From Acidimicrobiia bacterium (GTDB taxonomy: Bacteria; Actinomycetota; Acidimicrobiia; IMCC26256; BP-133): DNA of 9,529 bases. Shown here one piece after another: positions 1 to 5,695 of the stretch. A model generated the notes under the pieces. That model searched no databases. It was not told the DNA's origin and saw nothing but the letters and a program-made list of their open reading frames with translations. The stretch is taken from assembly GCA_025923175.1 (NCBI GenBank), contig JAICGL010000114.1, positions 1-9,529 of the forward strand, read 5' to 3'. The first letter of the stretch is position 1; every line of letters starts with the position of its first letter. Made by a program: the position numbers and the translations under genes.

Positions 1-19
1 AAATCGCAGATCTCAACAC

Positions 20-60
20 AACAGGGGAGCTACACCTCAGGGTGAACAGGGGGAGCTACA
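20..60 (+). repeat. Imperfect direct repeat containing a duplicated ribosome binding site
   Basis: The 15-mer AACAGGGGAGCTACA at 20-34 recurs at 45-60 with one extra G (AACAGGGGGAGCTACA). Each copy carries a purine-rich Shine-Dalgarno-like core. Only the second is followed by TG, which completes the ATG start of the exported cupin gene at 60. The first copy is followed by CC and has no nearby start except an in-frame GTG at 42. The pattern looks like a local duplication of the leader; whether both copies act in translation is inference. Confidence 0.6.
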
Positions 61-983
61 TGCGGAAACCGTGGAAACAATTAGCGCTGGTTGGAGCACT
101 CGCAATGACAACGTCCCTGGGTTCGGTGGGTGTTGCCAAGGCGGCCTTCGGGCCCGGCGAGGCGTTTGGATTCGTGTGGACGGAGTGGGGTGCCGCCGAG
201 TCAACGGAATCCATGTCGGTGACGGCCCACAAGGGCAAGAGCCTCGTCACGCAGCGGTACATCATCAAGCCCGGGTGGGACGGTCTGTGGCCCACGCACC
301 AGGGTATTCAGTCGATCATGATCGTCGAGGGTGGCGGCCTGCAGGCCTTCCCGGGCTGCGGCACGGACATGAAGCCGTGGGAAACCGGCAAGGCATACCT
401 GCTTGAGGGCTCGAAGAACCCTCAAGGGGTGCGCGTGACCAACACCTCCAGTGAGGTGACCCAGGTCATCGTTACCTTTATCGACGTCGACCCCAACGAC
501 GCTCACAACTCCATTCCGTGGGGGAGCGAGGAGAACGTTCGGGCTGCCTGCGCGAAGCCTTCCATGGAGGGTTTCAAGCACCACGAGTACGGCCGTGGCC
601 CCGCCGCGACCGACATTCCGTGGGACCACGAAGCCGGCACCATGACCATCTCGATGGACTGGCTCGTTGCGCCGCGGTGGCAGTTCGTTTGGCACACCCA
701 CCCGCCGACATTCATCACGCACCTGAACGGCACGGGTTTCCGGGAGTACATCGGTTGTGACATCACTCTCACCTGGGAGCCGAATGTCAACTACCTGCAC
801 AGCCCGGGTGCCTACTCCCGTCCGCAGGAGCGGGCCCGGAACATCGACTACGACGACAACGCCGAGTTCATGACGATGTTCACCAAGGCTCCGAAGCAGC
901 GGACCCGGGGGCAGATCCCGGTCGAGTTCACGGCTCCGCCCGACGGTTGCATGACCGACGGCACCGTGACGAGGACCGACTGA
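60..983 (+). CDS. Exported two-domain cupin protein (bicupin-like), function unknown
   Basis: A 307-residue protein. Residues 1-28 form a Sec-type signal peptide: MRKPWK basic start, hydrophobic core, and cleavage probably after AKA at 26-28, so it should act outside the membrane. The mature part reads as two related beta-barrel halves. Half one (about 62-145) has PTHQG with H80 and a FPGCGTDMKPWETGKAYL segment. Half two (about 195-278) has WHTHPP with H212 and H214, then H221, and the matching YIGCDITLTWEPNVNYL segment. The paired G-C positions (C100, C233) support an internal duplication. Only half two keeps an HxH pair suited to metal binding. C164 and C297 could make disulfides with the others. 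The ATG at 60 is preferred over GTG at 42 because GGGGGAG lies 5-6 bases upstream and the signal peptide then begins cleanly. It stands alone ahead of a terminator. The cupin assignment rests on motif and fold pattern only; no enzyme activity can be named. Confidence 0.72.
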   Translation: MRKPWKQLALVGALAMTTSLGSVGVAKAAFGPGEAFGFVWTEWGAAESTESMSVTAHKGKSLVTQRYIIKPGWDGLWPTHQGIQSIMIVEGGGLQAFPGCGTDMKPWETGKAYLLEGSKNPQGVRVTNTSSEVTQVIVTFIDVDPNDAHNSIPWGSEENVRAACAKPSMEGFKHHEYGRGPAATDIPWDHEAGTMTISMDWLVAPRWQFVWHTHPPTFITHLNGTGFREYIGCDITLTWEPNVNYLHSPGAYSRPQERARNIDYDDNAEFMTMFTKAPKQRTRGQIPVEFTAPPDGCMTDGTVTRTD

Positions 984-999
984 TCCAGCCGCTCGCCGA

Positions 1000-1025
1000 A
1001 GGAGAGGGCGACTTCTCCTAGGAGA
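1000..1025. promoter_or_regulatory. Triple AGGAGA/TCTCCT/AGGAGA palindromic element
   Basis: AGGAGA at 1000-1005, TCTCCT at 1014-1019 and AGGAGA at 1020-1025 form two overlapping inverted repeats. The first is a 6-bp hairpin with an 8-base loop; the second is a perfect 12-bp palindrome, TCTCCTAGGAGA. It sits between the cupin stop codon and the terminator at 1047. It could be a protein binding site or an RNA fold that competes with translation-like AGGAG sequences. Nothing in the sequence proves a role. Confidence 0.3.
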
Positions 1026-1046
1026 GTATGAGTTTCACAGTCATCG

Positions 1047-1084
1047 GGTTGACCCCGCCTCCGGGCGGGGTCAACCTTGTTATT
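1047..1084 (+). terminator. Rho-independent terminator after the exported cupin gene
   Basis: A perfect 13-bp stem, GGTTGACCCCGCC at 1047-1059 with GGCGGGGTCAACC at 1064-1076, closes on a TCCG tetraloop and is followed by the T-rich TTGTTATT. It lies 63 bases past the cupin stop. It should end that transcript and isolate it from the membrane protein gene downstream. Confidence 0.9.
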
Positions 1085-1149
1085 GGGACCGGTTGAGCGG
1101 GAAGGGATACAGCAGCATGGGCAGTATCGAGGCTCGGGAGGGATTCGCG

Positions 1150-1704
1150 ATGGGGGCTCCGGAGGAAGAAGCTCCGGAGGGCGCCGACATCGAGGAGGCT
1201 CCGGAAGAGACCACCGTCCCGGATGGTTTCTTCAAGAGCGTTCTCGTCGCCGCATCGCTCGGGGCCGGCGCGATTCACATCTGGGCTGCGTGGGCCCACT
1301 CCACGGTCCCCAGGGTCCTCATCTTCTTCACCGTGGTCGCCACGCTGCAGCTCTGGCTGGCGGCAGCGGTCGTCTGGGTGCGGAGCGTTCCGTGGTCGAT
1401 GCTGTTCGGAGGAGCCGTCGTCAATGCGGCGACGGTCGTGGTGTGGGTCCTCTCCCGCACGACCGGTGTGCCCTTTCAGCCGGAATCGATGCAGTCCATG
1501 GACGCCATCATGAACAGGGCGCTATCAGAACCCGGCGTCAATACGGGGGCCATGGCCCACGAGGAGACCTTCGGACTCCTCGACTCGGCAGCCTCAGCGC
1601 TGGAGGTCTTGGTGGTCGTGGCCGTTCTGGTGCTCTGGATGAAGCACCGAAGCCAGGTCGCCACGTCTGAGATGGACGAGACGGTCTCGCAAGCCGTGCG
1701 CTAG
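1150..1704 (+). CDS. Four-helix integral membrane protein, actinobacterial type, unknown function
   Basis: A 184-residue protein from ATG 1150. The N-terminal 25 residues are very acidic (EEEAPEGADIEEAPEE). Four predicted membrane helices follow at about 30-49, 56-77, 82-101 and 144-164, with a loop between helices three and four and a short polar tail. Helix one carries the pattern GAGAIHIWAAWAH, and SRTTGVPFQPE follows helix three. Similar patterns recur in uncharacterised actinobacterial membrane proteins, but I cannot name a family or substrate. The two histidines near helix one might bind metal or haem; that is speculation. The start is uncertain: GGAGG at 1137-1141 sits 8 bases before ATG 1150, while in-frame ATG 1117 and TTG 1093 have weaker leaders. 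The gene begins just past a terminator, so it needs its own promoter, which I cannot place. The downstream small secreted peptide may be cotranscribed. Confidence 0.8.
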   Translation: MGAPEEEAPEGADIEEAPEETTVPDGFFKSVLVAASLGAGAIHIWAAWAHSTVPRVLIFFTVVATLQLWLAAAVVWVRSVPWSMLFGGAVVNAATVVVWVLSRTTGVPFQPESMQSMDAIMNRALSEPGVNTGAMAHEETFGLLDSAASALEVLVVVAVLVLWMKHRSQVATSEMDETVSQAVR

Positions 1705-1776
1705 AACGTACCGTGTTCCTTACTCCGTCGGGGCGGGTACGAGCCCGATAACACCGACAACCGGAGGAGATGAGCA

Positions 1777-1953
1777 ATGTTCCGGGGGCGCTTCACCACA
1801 CGGCTTGCGATACTGGCGATTCCGATGACGTTGAGTGTCGCAGGGGTAGGAGCGCCCTGGGCGGAAGCGAGCTCTGTGCAGGCCGAGGAGAAGCCGTGTA
1901 AGAACGTGGCCCTCTCGCTGCTGCCAATTTCGCTCTGCAGATTGCAGCCCTGA
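1777..1953 (+). CDS. Small secreted two-cysteine peptide (58 residues), hypothetical
   Basis: A short ORF, MFRGRFTTRLAIL... to ...SLCRLQP, with a strong ribosome binding site: GGAGGAG at 1763-1769, seven bases before the ATG. Residues 1-31 look like a signal peptide: an Arg-rich start, a hydrophobic stretch from about 10 to 25, and AEA at 29-31 as the probable cleavage motif. The predicted mature peptide has about 27 residues with cysteines at 41 and 54, 12 residues apart, which could form one disulfide loop around a hydrophobic segment (NVALSLLPIS). It follows the membrane protein gene by 72 bases on the same strand and stops 15 bases before the convergent lipoprotein gene. It could be a secreted signal, a small structural peptide, or the remnant N-terminus of a larger exported protein. 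The signal peptide and ribosome site argue for a real gene; the function is unknown. Confidence 0.6.
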   Translation: MFRGRFTTRLAILAIPMTLSVAGVGAPWAEASSVQAEEKPCKNVALSLLPISLCRLQP

Positions 1954-1968
1954 CTTAGCGCTGAATCT

Positions 1969-2448
1969 TCAGCCGCCGGCGGCCTTCTTGGAGCCCTTGA
2001 GGGCCTTGATGCCCTGCAGGGTGCACACGATCCGGCGGTCGTTGTCCTTGTCCCAGGGCACCGGGCCCGGGGCGATCACGGCAACCTGCAGGTCACTCTC
2101 ACCGAAGGGGCTGCCCACGTAGCCCTCGAATCGCTCCGCACAACCGTCCTGGGCCACCTTTGACACCTCGTCTTCGCCGGGAAAGGCGCCCCCAGGCTTG
2201 GCGGGGTGCTCGAAGACGGCGAACACCTCCTTTTCGTGCGCTTTGCTGCAGGAGACGGCAGCCACGAGGAGCACCGTGCGCTTTTGCCCTGCTGCATCCT
2301 TCGGCGGGAACGGCCTGCCGACGAAGCAGTCCCCCGGGCTCAGATCGTGGACGGGCTTTCCGGACACCTGCGGCGTCTCGTCATCGCCGCAGGCGCCTCC
2401 GAGAGCCACGACGAGAAGGGTGAGGAGGACGGCGATCCGTTTGGGCAT
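1969..2448 (-). CDS. Lipoprotein with septum-formation-like domain
   Basis: A 159-residue protein. Residues 1-20 are a lipoprotein signal peptide (MPKRIAVLLTLLVVALGGAC) with C20 as the probable lipidated cysteine, followed by the acidic GDDE linker, so it is expected on the outer face of the cytoplasmic membrane. The domain at about 34-145 shows the pattern of the septum formation family (Pfam Septum_form): LSPGDCF, a V-SCSKAHEKEVFAVF strand, FPGEDEV, a C in DGCAERF, Y-VGSP, and PWDKDNDRRIVCTL. Cysteines 41, 67, 103 and 142 are the conserved ones and probably pair. The family is common in actinobacteria but its biochemical role is poorly defined, so a direct cell-division role should not be assumed. 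The longer in-frame start at 2547 is rejected because it would bury the signal peptide and overlap the divergent HTH gene. It is transcribed away from that gene and converges on the small-peptide gene. Confidence 0.8.
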   Translation of the reverse strand: MPKRIAVLLTLLVVALGGACGDDETPQVSGKPVHDLSPGDCFVGRPFPPKDAAGQKRTVLLVAAVSCSKAHEKEVFAVFEHPAKPGGAFPGEDEVSKVAQDGCAERFEGYVGSPFGESDLQVAVIAPGPVPWDKDNDRRIVCTLQGIKALKGSKKAAGG

Positions 2449-2454
2449 GGAGTC

Positions 2455-2460
2455 ATTATC
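2455..2460 (-). promoter_or_regulatory. -10 element for the lipoprotein gene, probably leaderless
   Basis: On the minus strand GATAAT ends six bases before the ATG at 2448. That places the expected transcription start at or next to the A of the start codon, the arrangement of leaderless actinobacterial mRNAs. No convincing Shine-Dalgarno sequence lies in that gap, which fits. A clear -35 hexamer is not visible. Confidence 0.5.
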
Positions 2461-2501
2461 CAACGCTGCGCGGTCGCCCGCCGCCGCGCGAGGATGTGCT
2501 G

Positions 2502-2894
2502 ATGGAAAAGAACGCGGCCCGCCTCGGCTCTCCCGGCCAGCCGGCATCCATCGATGAGGCCGCCACCGTCGAGTCGGCCCGTCGGGCCCTGGAGGCTGCC
2601 CTCAGTGCCCTGCGGGACCTGCAGGCGCAACAGAACCAGGCCGAGCGGCTGGTGCGACAGGCTCTCGATGCGCTGCGCCAGTTGCCCCAACCGGAGGCCG
2701 CCCCGACCCTGCACGAATCCCCGTTCCTCTCCGTGGCGGAGGTGGCGGAGGTTCTCGGTGTCTCCAGCAGCCAGGCGTGGCGGATGGTGAGGGACGGGAC
2801 CGTCCCGAGCTACAAGCTGGGGCGGCGGGTTGTGGTGGCTCGCGCCACGCTCGCTGATTGGGAGGATTCGCTGGGCGGGCAGGGACTGGGCTGA
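2502..2894 (+). CDS. Coiled-coil plus excisionase-type helix-turn-helix DNA-binding protein
   Basis: A 130-residue protein. Residues 20-60 form an alanine- and leucine-rich helix with heptad spacing (ESARRALEAALSALRDLQAQQNQAERLVRQALDALRQL), likely a dimerising coiled coil. Residues 75-122 match the HTH_17/excisionase (MerR-like winged helix) pattern: FLSVAEVAEVLGVSSSQAWRMVRDGTVPSYKLGRRVVVARATLADWED, with the recognition helix around SSSQAWRMV and the wing around LGRRVVV. It should bind DNA as a dimer; the target is unknown. ATG 2502 is chosen because GAGGA at 2490-2494 sits 7 bases upstream; GTG 2496 is a near-equal alternative. It is divergent from the lipoprotein gene with 53 bases between the starts, so it might regulate that gene or itself. 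It ends 17 bases from a convergent tRNA-Lys. Such domains occur in phage and plasmid excision factors and in ordinary chromosomal regulators; no integrase is in view. Confidence 0.8.
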   Translation: MEKNAARLGSPGQPASIDEAATVESARRALEAALSALRDLQAQQNQAERLVRQALDALRQLPQPEAAPTLHESPFLSVAEVAEVLGVSSSQAWRMVRDGTVPSYKLGRRVVVARATLADWEDSLGGQGLG

Positions 2895-2911
2895 CCGCGA
2901 CAGTCGAGCAG

Positions 2912-2983
2912 TAGGCCGCCCGGGGGTCGAACCCGGACCTAACGGATTAAAAGTCCGTCGCTCTGCCATTGAGCTAGCGGCCC
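2912..2983 (-). tRNA. tRNA-Lys(TTT)
   Basis: Read on the minus strand, a full cloverleaf is visible in 72 bases: acceptor GGGCCGC paired with GCGGCCT (G1-U72 wobble, then six Watson-Crick pairs), D arm GCTC/GAGC, anticodon stem ACGGA/TCCGT with loop CTTTTAA (anticodon TTT), and T arm CCGGG/CCCGG with loop TTCGACC. The discriminator base is A. CCA is not encoded. It is divergent from the DUF4178-led operon, with about 80 bases between, and its 3' end faces the HTH gene. Confidence 0.95.
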
Positions 2984-3064
2984 GCCAAAGATGATCGCAT
3001 GTCCGGGAGGGGCTCGACGGCCCCGGGGCATCCGGCGGGCGACACCGTGGGAGGATGTCGGCCC

Positions 3065-3664
3065 GTGGACGCTCTCGTCATCATCCTGTTGGTGGCCGCC
3101 GTGGCCGTGGCCGTCATCTTCTACCGGAAGTACCAGGCCGCGCAGGCGGCCCAGGGCAGGTCGACGGCGGCCGCCGGGCCGCCCCGGGATCCGCTGGCCA
3201 CCGAATCGGTGCGCTCCGATCCCCGGCGCATCACCGTGGGGGACGTGATCCGCTTCGATGGACGTGACTTCATCGTTCGGGGATCGATCCGCTTCGACCA
3301 GGACGGGTTCGAGTGGCAGGAGCATTTCCTCGACGACGTCGAGGAGAAGCGCTGGCTCTCGGTCGAGGACGACGAAGGTCTCGAGATCGGCTACTGGACG
3401 GCGGTCAAGGGCGCCGATCTCCAGCCCGGCCCGAAAACGCTCGACTACGAGGGCCGGACCTACGAGCTCGACGAGAAGGGTTCGGCCCGCTTCTCCGCCG
3501 TCGGCACCACGGGGACCGGTCCGAACGGCCGGGTCGAGTACTACGACTACGAGTCGGGCGATGCCCTGCTGGCCTTCGAGCGCTACGGCGACGGCGACTG
3601 GGAGATGGCCACCGGCCGGTCCGTCGGCGAGTACGAGCTCGACATCTATCCCGGGTCGGACTGA
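3065..3664 (+). CDS. Membrane-anchored DUF4178 protein, first gene of the polyamine-type operon
   Basis: A 199-residue protein from GTG 3065. Residues 3-19 are one membrane helix (ALVIILLVAAVAVAVIF), then a basic and alanine-rich linker. Residues about 57-190 match DUF4178: ITVGDVIRFDGRDFIVRGSIRF, GFEWQEHFLDD, RWLSVEDDEGLEIGYW, LDYEGRTYEL, GRVEYYDYESGDALLAFE, DWEMATG. The domain is beta-rich and is usually found beside DUF350 membrane proteins and spermidine-synthase-like enzymes, exactly as here. It has no known catalytic residues and may be a binding or scaffold module on the cytoplasmic side. The start is set by GGGAGGA at 3049-3055, 9 bases upstream, and by the membrane helix beginning at once; the longer in-frame start at 2999 lacks support. 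Two bases separate it from the next gene. Confidence 0.85.
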   Translation: MDALVIILLVAAVAVAVIFYRKYQAAQAAQGRSTAAAGPPRDPLATESVRSDPRRITVGDVIRFDGRDFIVRGSIRFDQDGFEWQEHFLDDVEEKRWLSVEDDEGLEIGYWTAVKGADLQPGPKTLDYEGRTYELDEKGSARFSAVGTTGTGPNGRVEYYDYESGDALLAFERYGDGDWEMATGRSVGEYELDIYPGSD

Positions 3665-3666
3665 CC

Positions 3667-3948
3667 GTGCCTGACGAGGCGGCCGACCGGCTGAGGGAGG
3701 CGGAGCAGCGCGAGGAGCAGCTCCGGCGCGCCCTGCACGACCTGGTCACCGAACAACGCCGGGCGCAGGCCGAGCGGGCCCGCTACGAGCAGCGGTCCCG
3801 GCTGGAGGGAGCCGACCCGAGGGTCGGCGAGGCCGCCCGGTCGGAGGAGCAGCGGGCAGGCGAGCTGGCCGCGGCCGTCGACGCCGCCCGGGCCGAGCTG
3901 CGGGCCCAGGAGGGCCTCGTCGCCCGGCTGCGAACCGAGCGGGGTTAG
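3667..3948 (+). CDS. Small cytosolic coiled-coil protein, hypothetical
   Basis: A 93-residue protein from GTG 3667, two bases after the DUF4178 stop and nine bases before the DUF2617 start, so it lies inside the operon. It is almost wholly charged helix rich in A, E, R and Q, in two blocks: about 1-46 (DRLREAEQREEQLRRALHDLVTEQRRAQAERARYEQ) and 57-91, broken by a short GADPRVG hinge. That suggests a helical hairpin or rod, perhaps an assembly partner for the membrane components. No signal peptide, no cysteine, no recognised family. The codons have the same G/C third-position bias as its neighbours, and no other gene occupies this gap, which supports it being real. Confidence 0.65.
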   Translation: MPDEAADRLREAEQREEQLRRALHDLVTEQRRAQAERARYEQRSRLEGADPRVGEAARSEEQRAGELAAAVDAARAELRAQEGLVARLRTERG

Positions 3949-3957
3949 GGGACGGGG

Positions 3958-4494
3958 GTGGAGGCGCAGCTGCAGGTGCCTTATCGGGACACGGCCGCCC
4001 ACGACCTCGTCTGGCGCCTCGGTGAGCCACGCCGGCCAGCGCTGGCCACCCTGGAACTCGAAGTCGCCGGTTGCCGGCTCGAGCTCCGGCTGCTCGGCGG
4101 CTCCCACCAGGTCGTCTTCACCGCGCCCCCGTCGGTGGATGGCAGGGCGGTCGTGTCAGAGGTCGTGGCCTGCGGGACAGGGGCTCCGGGCCTCCCGCCG
4201 GCCGCCGAACGGATGGTGGACGGCTGGACCTACGAGTTCCGGGCCGCGACGCATCGCCTCGCCGCCGACCACTTCGGCCCCCGGGTCGACGGGCTCGTCG
4301 CGCGGCTGGCCGGCCGCCCCGACGCCATCGTCGGCCGGTTCCCCGGTTCGCCCCATGCGGTCACGGCCCTGCTGGCCGGCCCCGGTCGCGGCGGGACAGG
4401 CGTCCGGTGGCGGACGTGGCACGCCTACCCGCAGGACGGGCGGCTGGTGGCGACCGCCACGACGGTGCGGCCCCGATCCAGGGTCAACCGGTGA
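3958..4494 (+). CDS. DUF2617 family protein
   Basis: A 178-residue soluble protein from GTG 3958, preceded by a G-rich leader. It carries the hallmark stretches of the actinobacterial DUF2617 family: VPYRDTAAHDLVWRLG (7-22), LATLELEV (29-36), LELRLLGGSHQVVF (41-54), a central TYEFRAATHRL (91-101), GRFPGSPHAVTALL (126-139) and WRTWHAYPQDGRLVATATTV (151-170). The full family length is present. No catalytic motif can be named; H50 and H155 are candidates only because they sit in the best conserved blocks. Its stop overlaps the GTG of the DUF4247 gene (GTGA), so translation is probably coupled. Members are known from similar operons with DUF4247, DUF350 and aminopropyltransferase genes, which ties it to the same unknown process. 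Confidence 0.85.
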   Translation: MEAQLQVPYRDTAAHDLVWRLGEPRRPALATLELEVAGCRLELRLLGGSHQVVFTAPPSVDGRAVVSEVVACGTGAPGLPPAAERMVDGWTYEFRAATHRLAADHFGPRVDGLVARLAGRPDAIVGRFPGSPHAVTALLAGPGRGGTGVRWRTWHAYPQDGRLVATATTVRPRSRVNR

Positions 4495-4928
4495 GCCCCA
4501 AGGTCAAGCTGTTCGCCGCGCTCGGCGCCGCCGGCGTCGGCCTCCTGGCCCTTTTCGGCGTCCTGTTCGGCACGAAGGGCTCCGTTCGCAGCTACATCGC
4601 CGGGAAGTACCAGCGCATCGAAGCCGAGAGCAAGGGCCGTTCGGCGGTGTACACGTCGACCCAGACGCCAGTGGCGGTAGCCAAGTCGATCTCGAACCGC
4701 TGGAAGCCGGCCGAGCGCATCAACGATCCCGGCGGAACGTTCCTGCGCTACCGCAGCGCCATCGTGGCCGTCACAGCGGCGGCGGCCGGCCAGTCCGGAT
4801 CGCGGATCTACGTCGACGACCAGGGCTCCGGTTACAACCGGTGGTACCCCTACATCGGCGGGCGATGGGGGACGTTCTCGGGCCCGGGCGAGACGTTCCG
4901 GGGCGGCGGCCCGGCGGCGGGCAAATGA
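4491..4928 (+). CDS. DUF4247 family membrane-anchored or exported protein
   Basis: A 145-residue protein from GTG 4491, overlapping the DUF2617 stop. Residues 5-27 are one hydrophobic segment (VKLFAALGAAGVGLLALFGVLFG), a membrane anchor or uncleaved signal, so the rest should face the outside. The DUF4247 domain runs from about 31 to the end: YIAGKYQRIEAE, AVYTSTQTPVAVAKSISNRWKPAERIND, GGTFLRYRSAIVAVT, SRIYVDDQGSGYNRWYPYIGGRWG, and the glycine-rich tail ETFRGGGPAAGK. The segment YVDD-GYNRWYPYIGG is the most conserved and could bind a ligand. No cysteines. Its stop overlaps the ATG of the next gene (ATGA). The activity of the family is unknown. Confidence 0.85.
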   Translation: MSPKVKLFAALGAAGVGLLALFGVLFGTKGSVRSYIAGKYQRIEAESKGRSAVYTSTQTPVAVAKSISNRWKPAERINDPGGTFLRYRSAIVAVTAAAAGQSGSRIYVDDQGSGYNRWYPYIGGRWGTFSGPGETFRGGGPAAGK

Positions 4929-5695
4929 CCGCTCCGGCGAAGAGCGACCGGACCGTCCGTCGGCGCCGGTGGGCGGCACTGGCCGCCGCGGCGGCCGCCG
5001 TCACCGTCCTCGTCGGCGGTGCTCTCCCGGCCGGCGCGCTTCCCGTCCTCGAAGAGGCCGACGCCACCGAACTGGCCCAGTCCTTGGCCGAGGCGACCGA
5101 GGATCAGGACGTCTGCTACGGCTGGGATGTCACGGTCTACGACTACGGCGGCTCCGGCGACGGAGTCGACCAGGGTTCGTCGCTCGGCGTCGGGAAGACG
5201 GCCGACGCAGTAGACAACGCCGCCGAGTGCGCCCGGTGGGTGATCTTCGAGGCGACGCTCGTCTACACCAGCGCCTCCTCGGAATCGGAGGACTCGGCCA
5301 CCTTCTCCGTCAACTCGAACGTCGTCGGCGCCCCCACGTCCGCCGATCTGCGCGACTACGGCATCACCGAAGGCGCTCTCCTCGGCAACAACGACGACCA
5401 GGCCGTGGCCAACGCCACACTGTTGTTGCCGGCACTCATGGCCGAGAAGGGCCTGGCCGCACCGATCAGCCTCGAAGCCAACACCCAGGCGCTCCCCGCC
5501 GGCGACAAGGCGACCGGCACGCCGGGCTCCGACTGGCTCCGCAAGTACGGCGCCGCCGTTGCCTTCGCCGCCGTCATCTTCGTCGGAGGGCTCGGCTGGG
5601 CGGCGTGGATCTTCTTCCGCGAGCACCCCTTCGCCCCCGCACCCGTCAGGAACATCAGTAGCAGCAGCAGGAGGAACAGTGGACTTTCTGAATGA
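4925..5695 (+). CDS. Secreted-domain protein with C-terminal membrane anchor, unknown family
   Basis: A 256-residue protein from ATG 4925 (ATGA overlap). Residues 1-38 form an Arg-rich signal peptide (VRRRRW, then an alanine and valine core, and PAGA). An acidic outside domain follows at about 40-205, with cysteines 64 and 102 that can form a disulfide. Residues 209-230 are a single membrane helix (GAAVAFAAVIFVGGLGWAAWIF), then a 26-residue cytosolic tail with a serine/arginine run, SSSSRRNS. Topology is thus an outside domain held by a C-terminal helix. The segments DVCYGWDVTVYDYGG, CARWVIFEATLVYTS and YGITEGALLGNNDDQAVANATLLLPAL are distinctive but match no family I can name. It overlaps the DUF350 gene by 17 bases, and the strong ribosome site of that gene lies inside its tail. 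Its place between DUF4247 and DUF350 makes it a likely subunit of the same envelope complex. Confidence 0.8.
   Translation: MTAPAKSDRTVRRRRWAALAAAAAAVTVLVGGALPAGALPVLEEADATELAQSLAEATEDQDVCYGWDVTVYDYGGSGDGVDQGSSLGVGKTADAVDNAAECARWVIFEATLVYTSASSESEDSATFSVNSNVVGAPTSADLRDYGITEGALLGNNDDQAVANATLLLPALMAEKGLAAPISLEANTQALPAGDKATGTPGSDWLRKYGAAVAFAAVIFVGGLGWAAWIFFREHPFAPAPVRNISSSSRRNSGLSE

Noticed and set aside
201..800. Minus-strand open frame opposite the exported cupin gene
   Set aside because: No domain or ribosome site; the plus-strand frame has a signal peptide and duplicated cupin motifs.
1960..1983. GCTGAA/TTCAGC and GCCGCC/GGCGGC palindromes between the small peptide and lipoprotein genes
   Set aside because: The loop is two bases or none, so no stable hairpin terminator is possible, and the second lies inside the lipoprotein C-terminal codons.
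2449..2547. Longer start for the minus-strand lipoprotein
   Set aside because: It would put 33 polar residues before the lipoprotein signal and overlap the divergent HTH gene start.
4022..4924. Long upstream extension of the frame of the anchored protein at 4925
   Set aside because: The extension is Pro/Arg/Gly-rich and overlaps the DUF2617 and DUF4247 genes; ATG 4925 with its ATGA overlap begins directly before the signal peptide.
5655..5670. AGC triplet run near the end of the anchored protein gene
   Set aside because: Only about four units, encoding a serine run beside the ribosome site of the next gene; too short to call a microsatellite.
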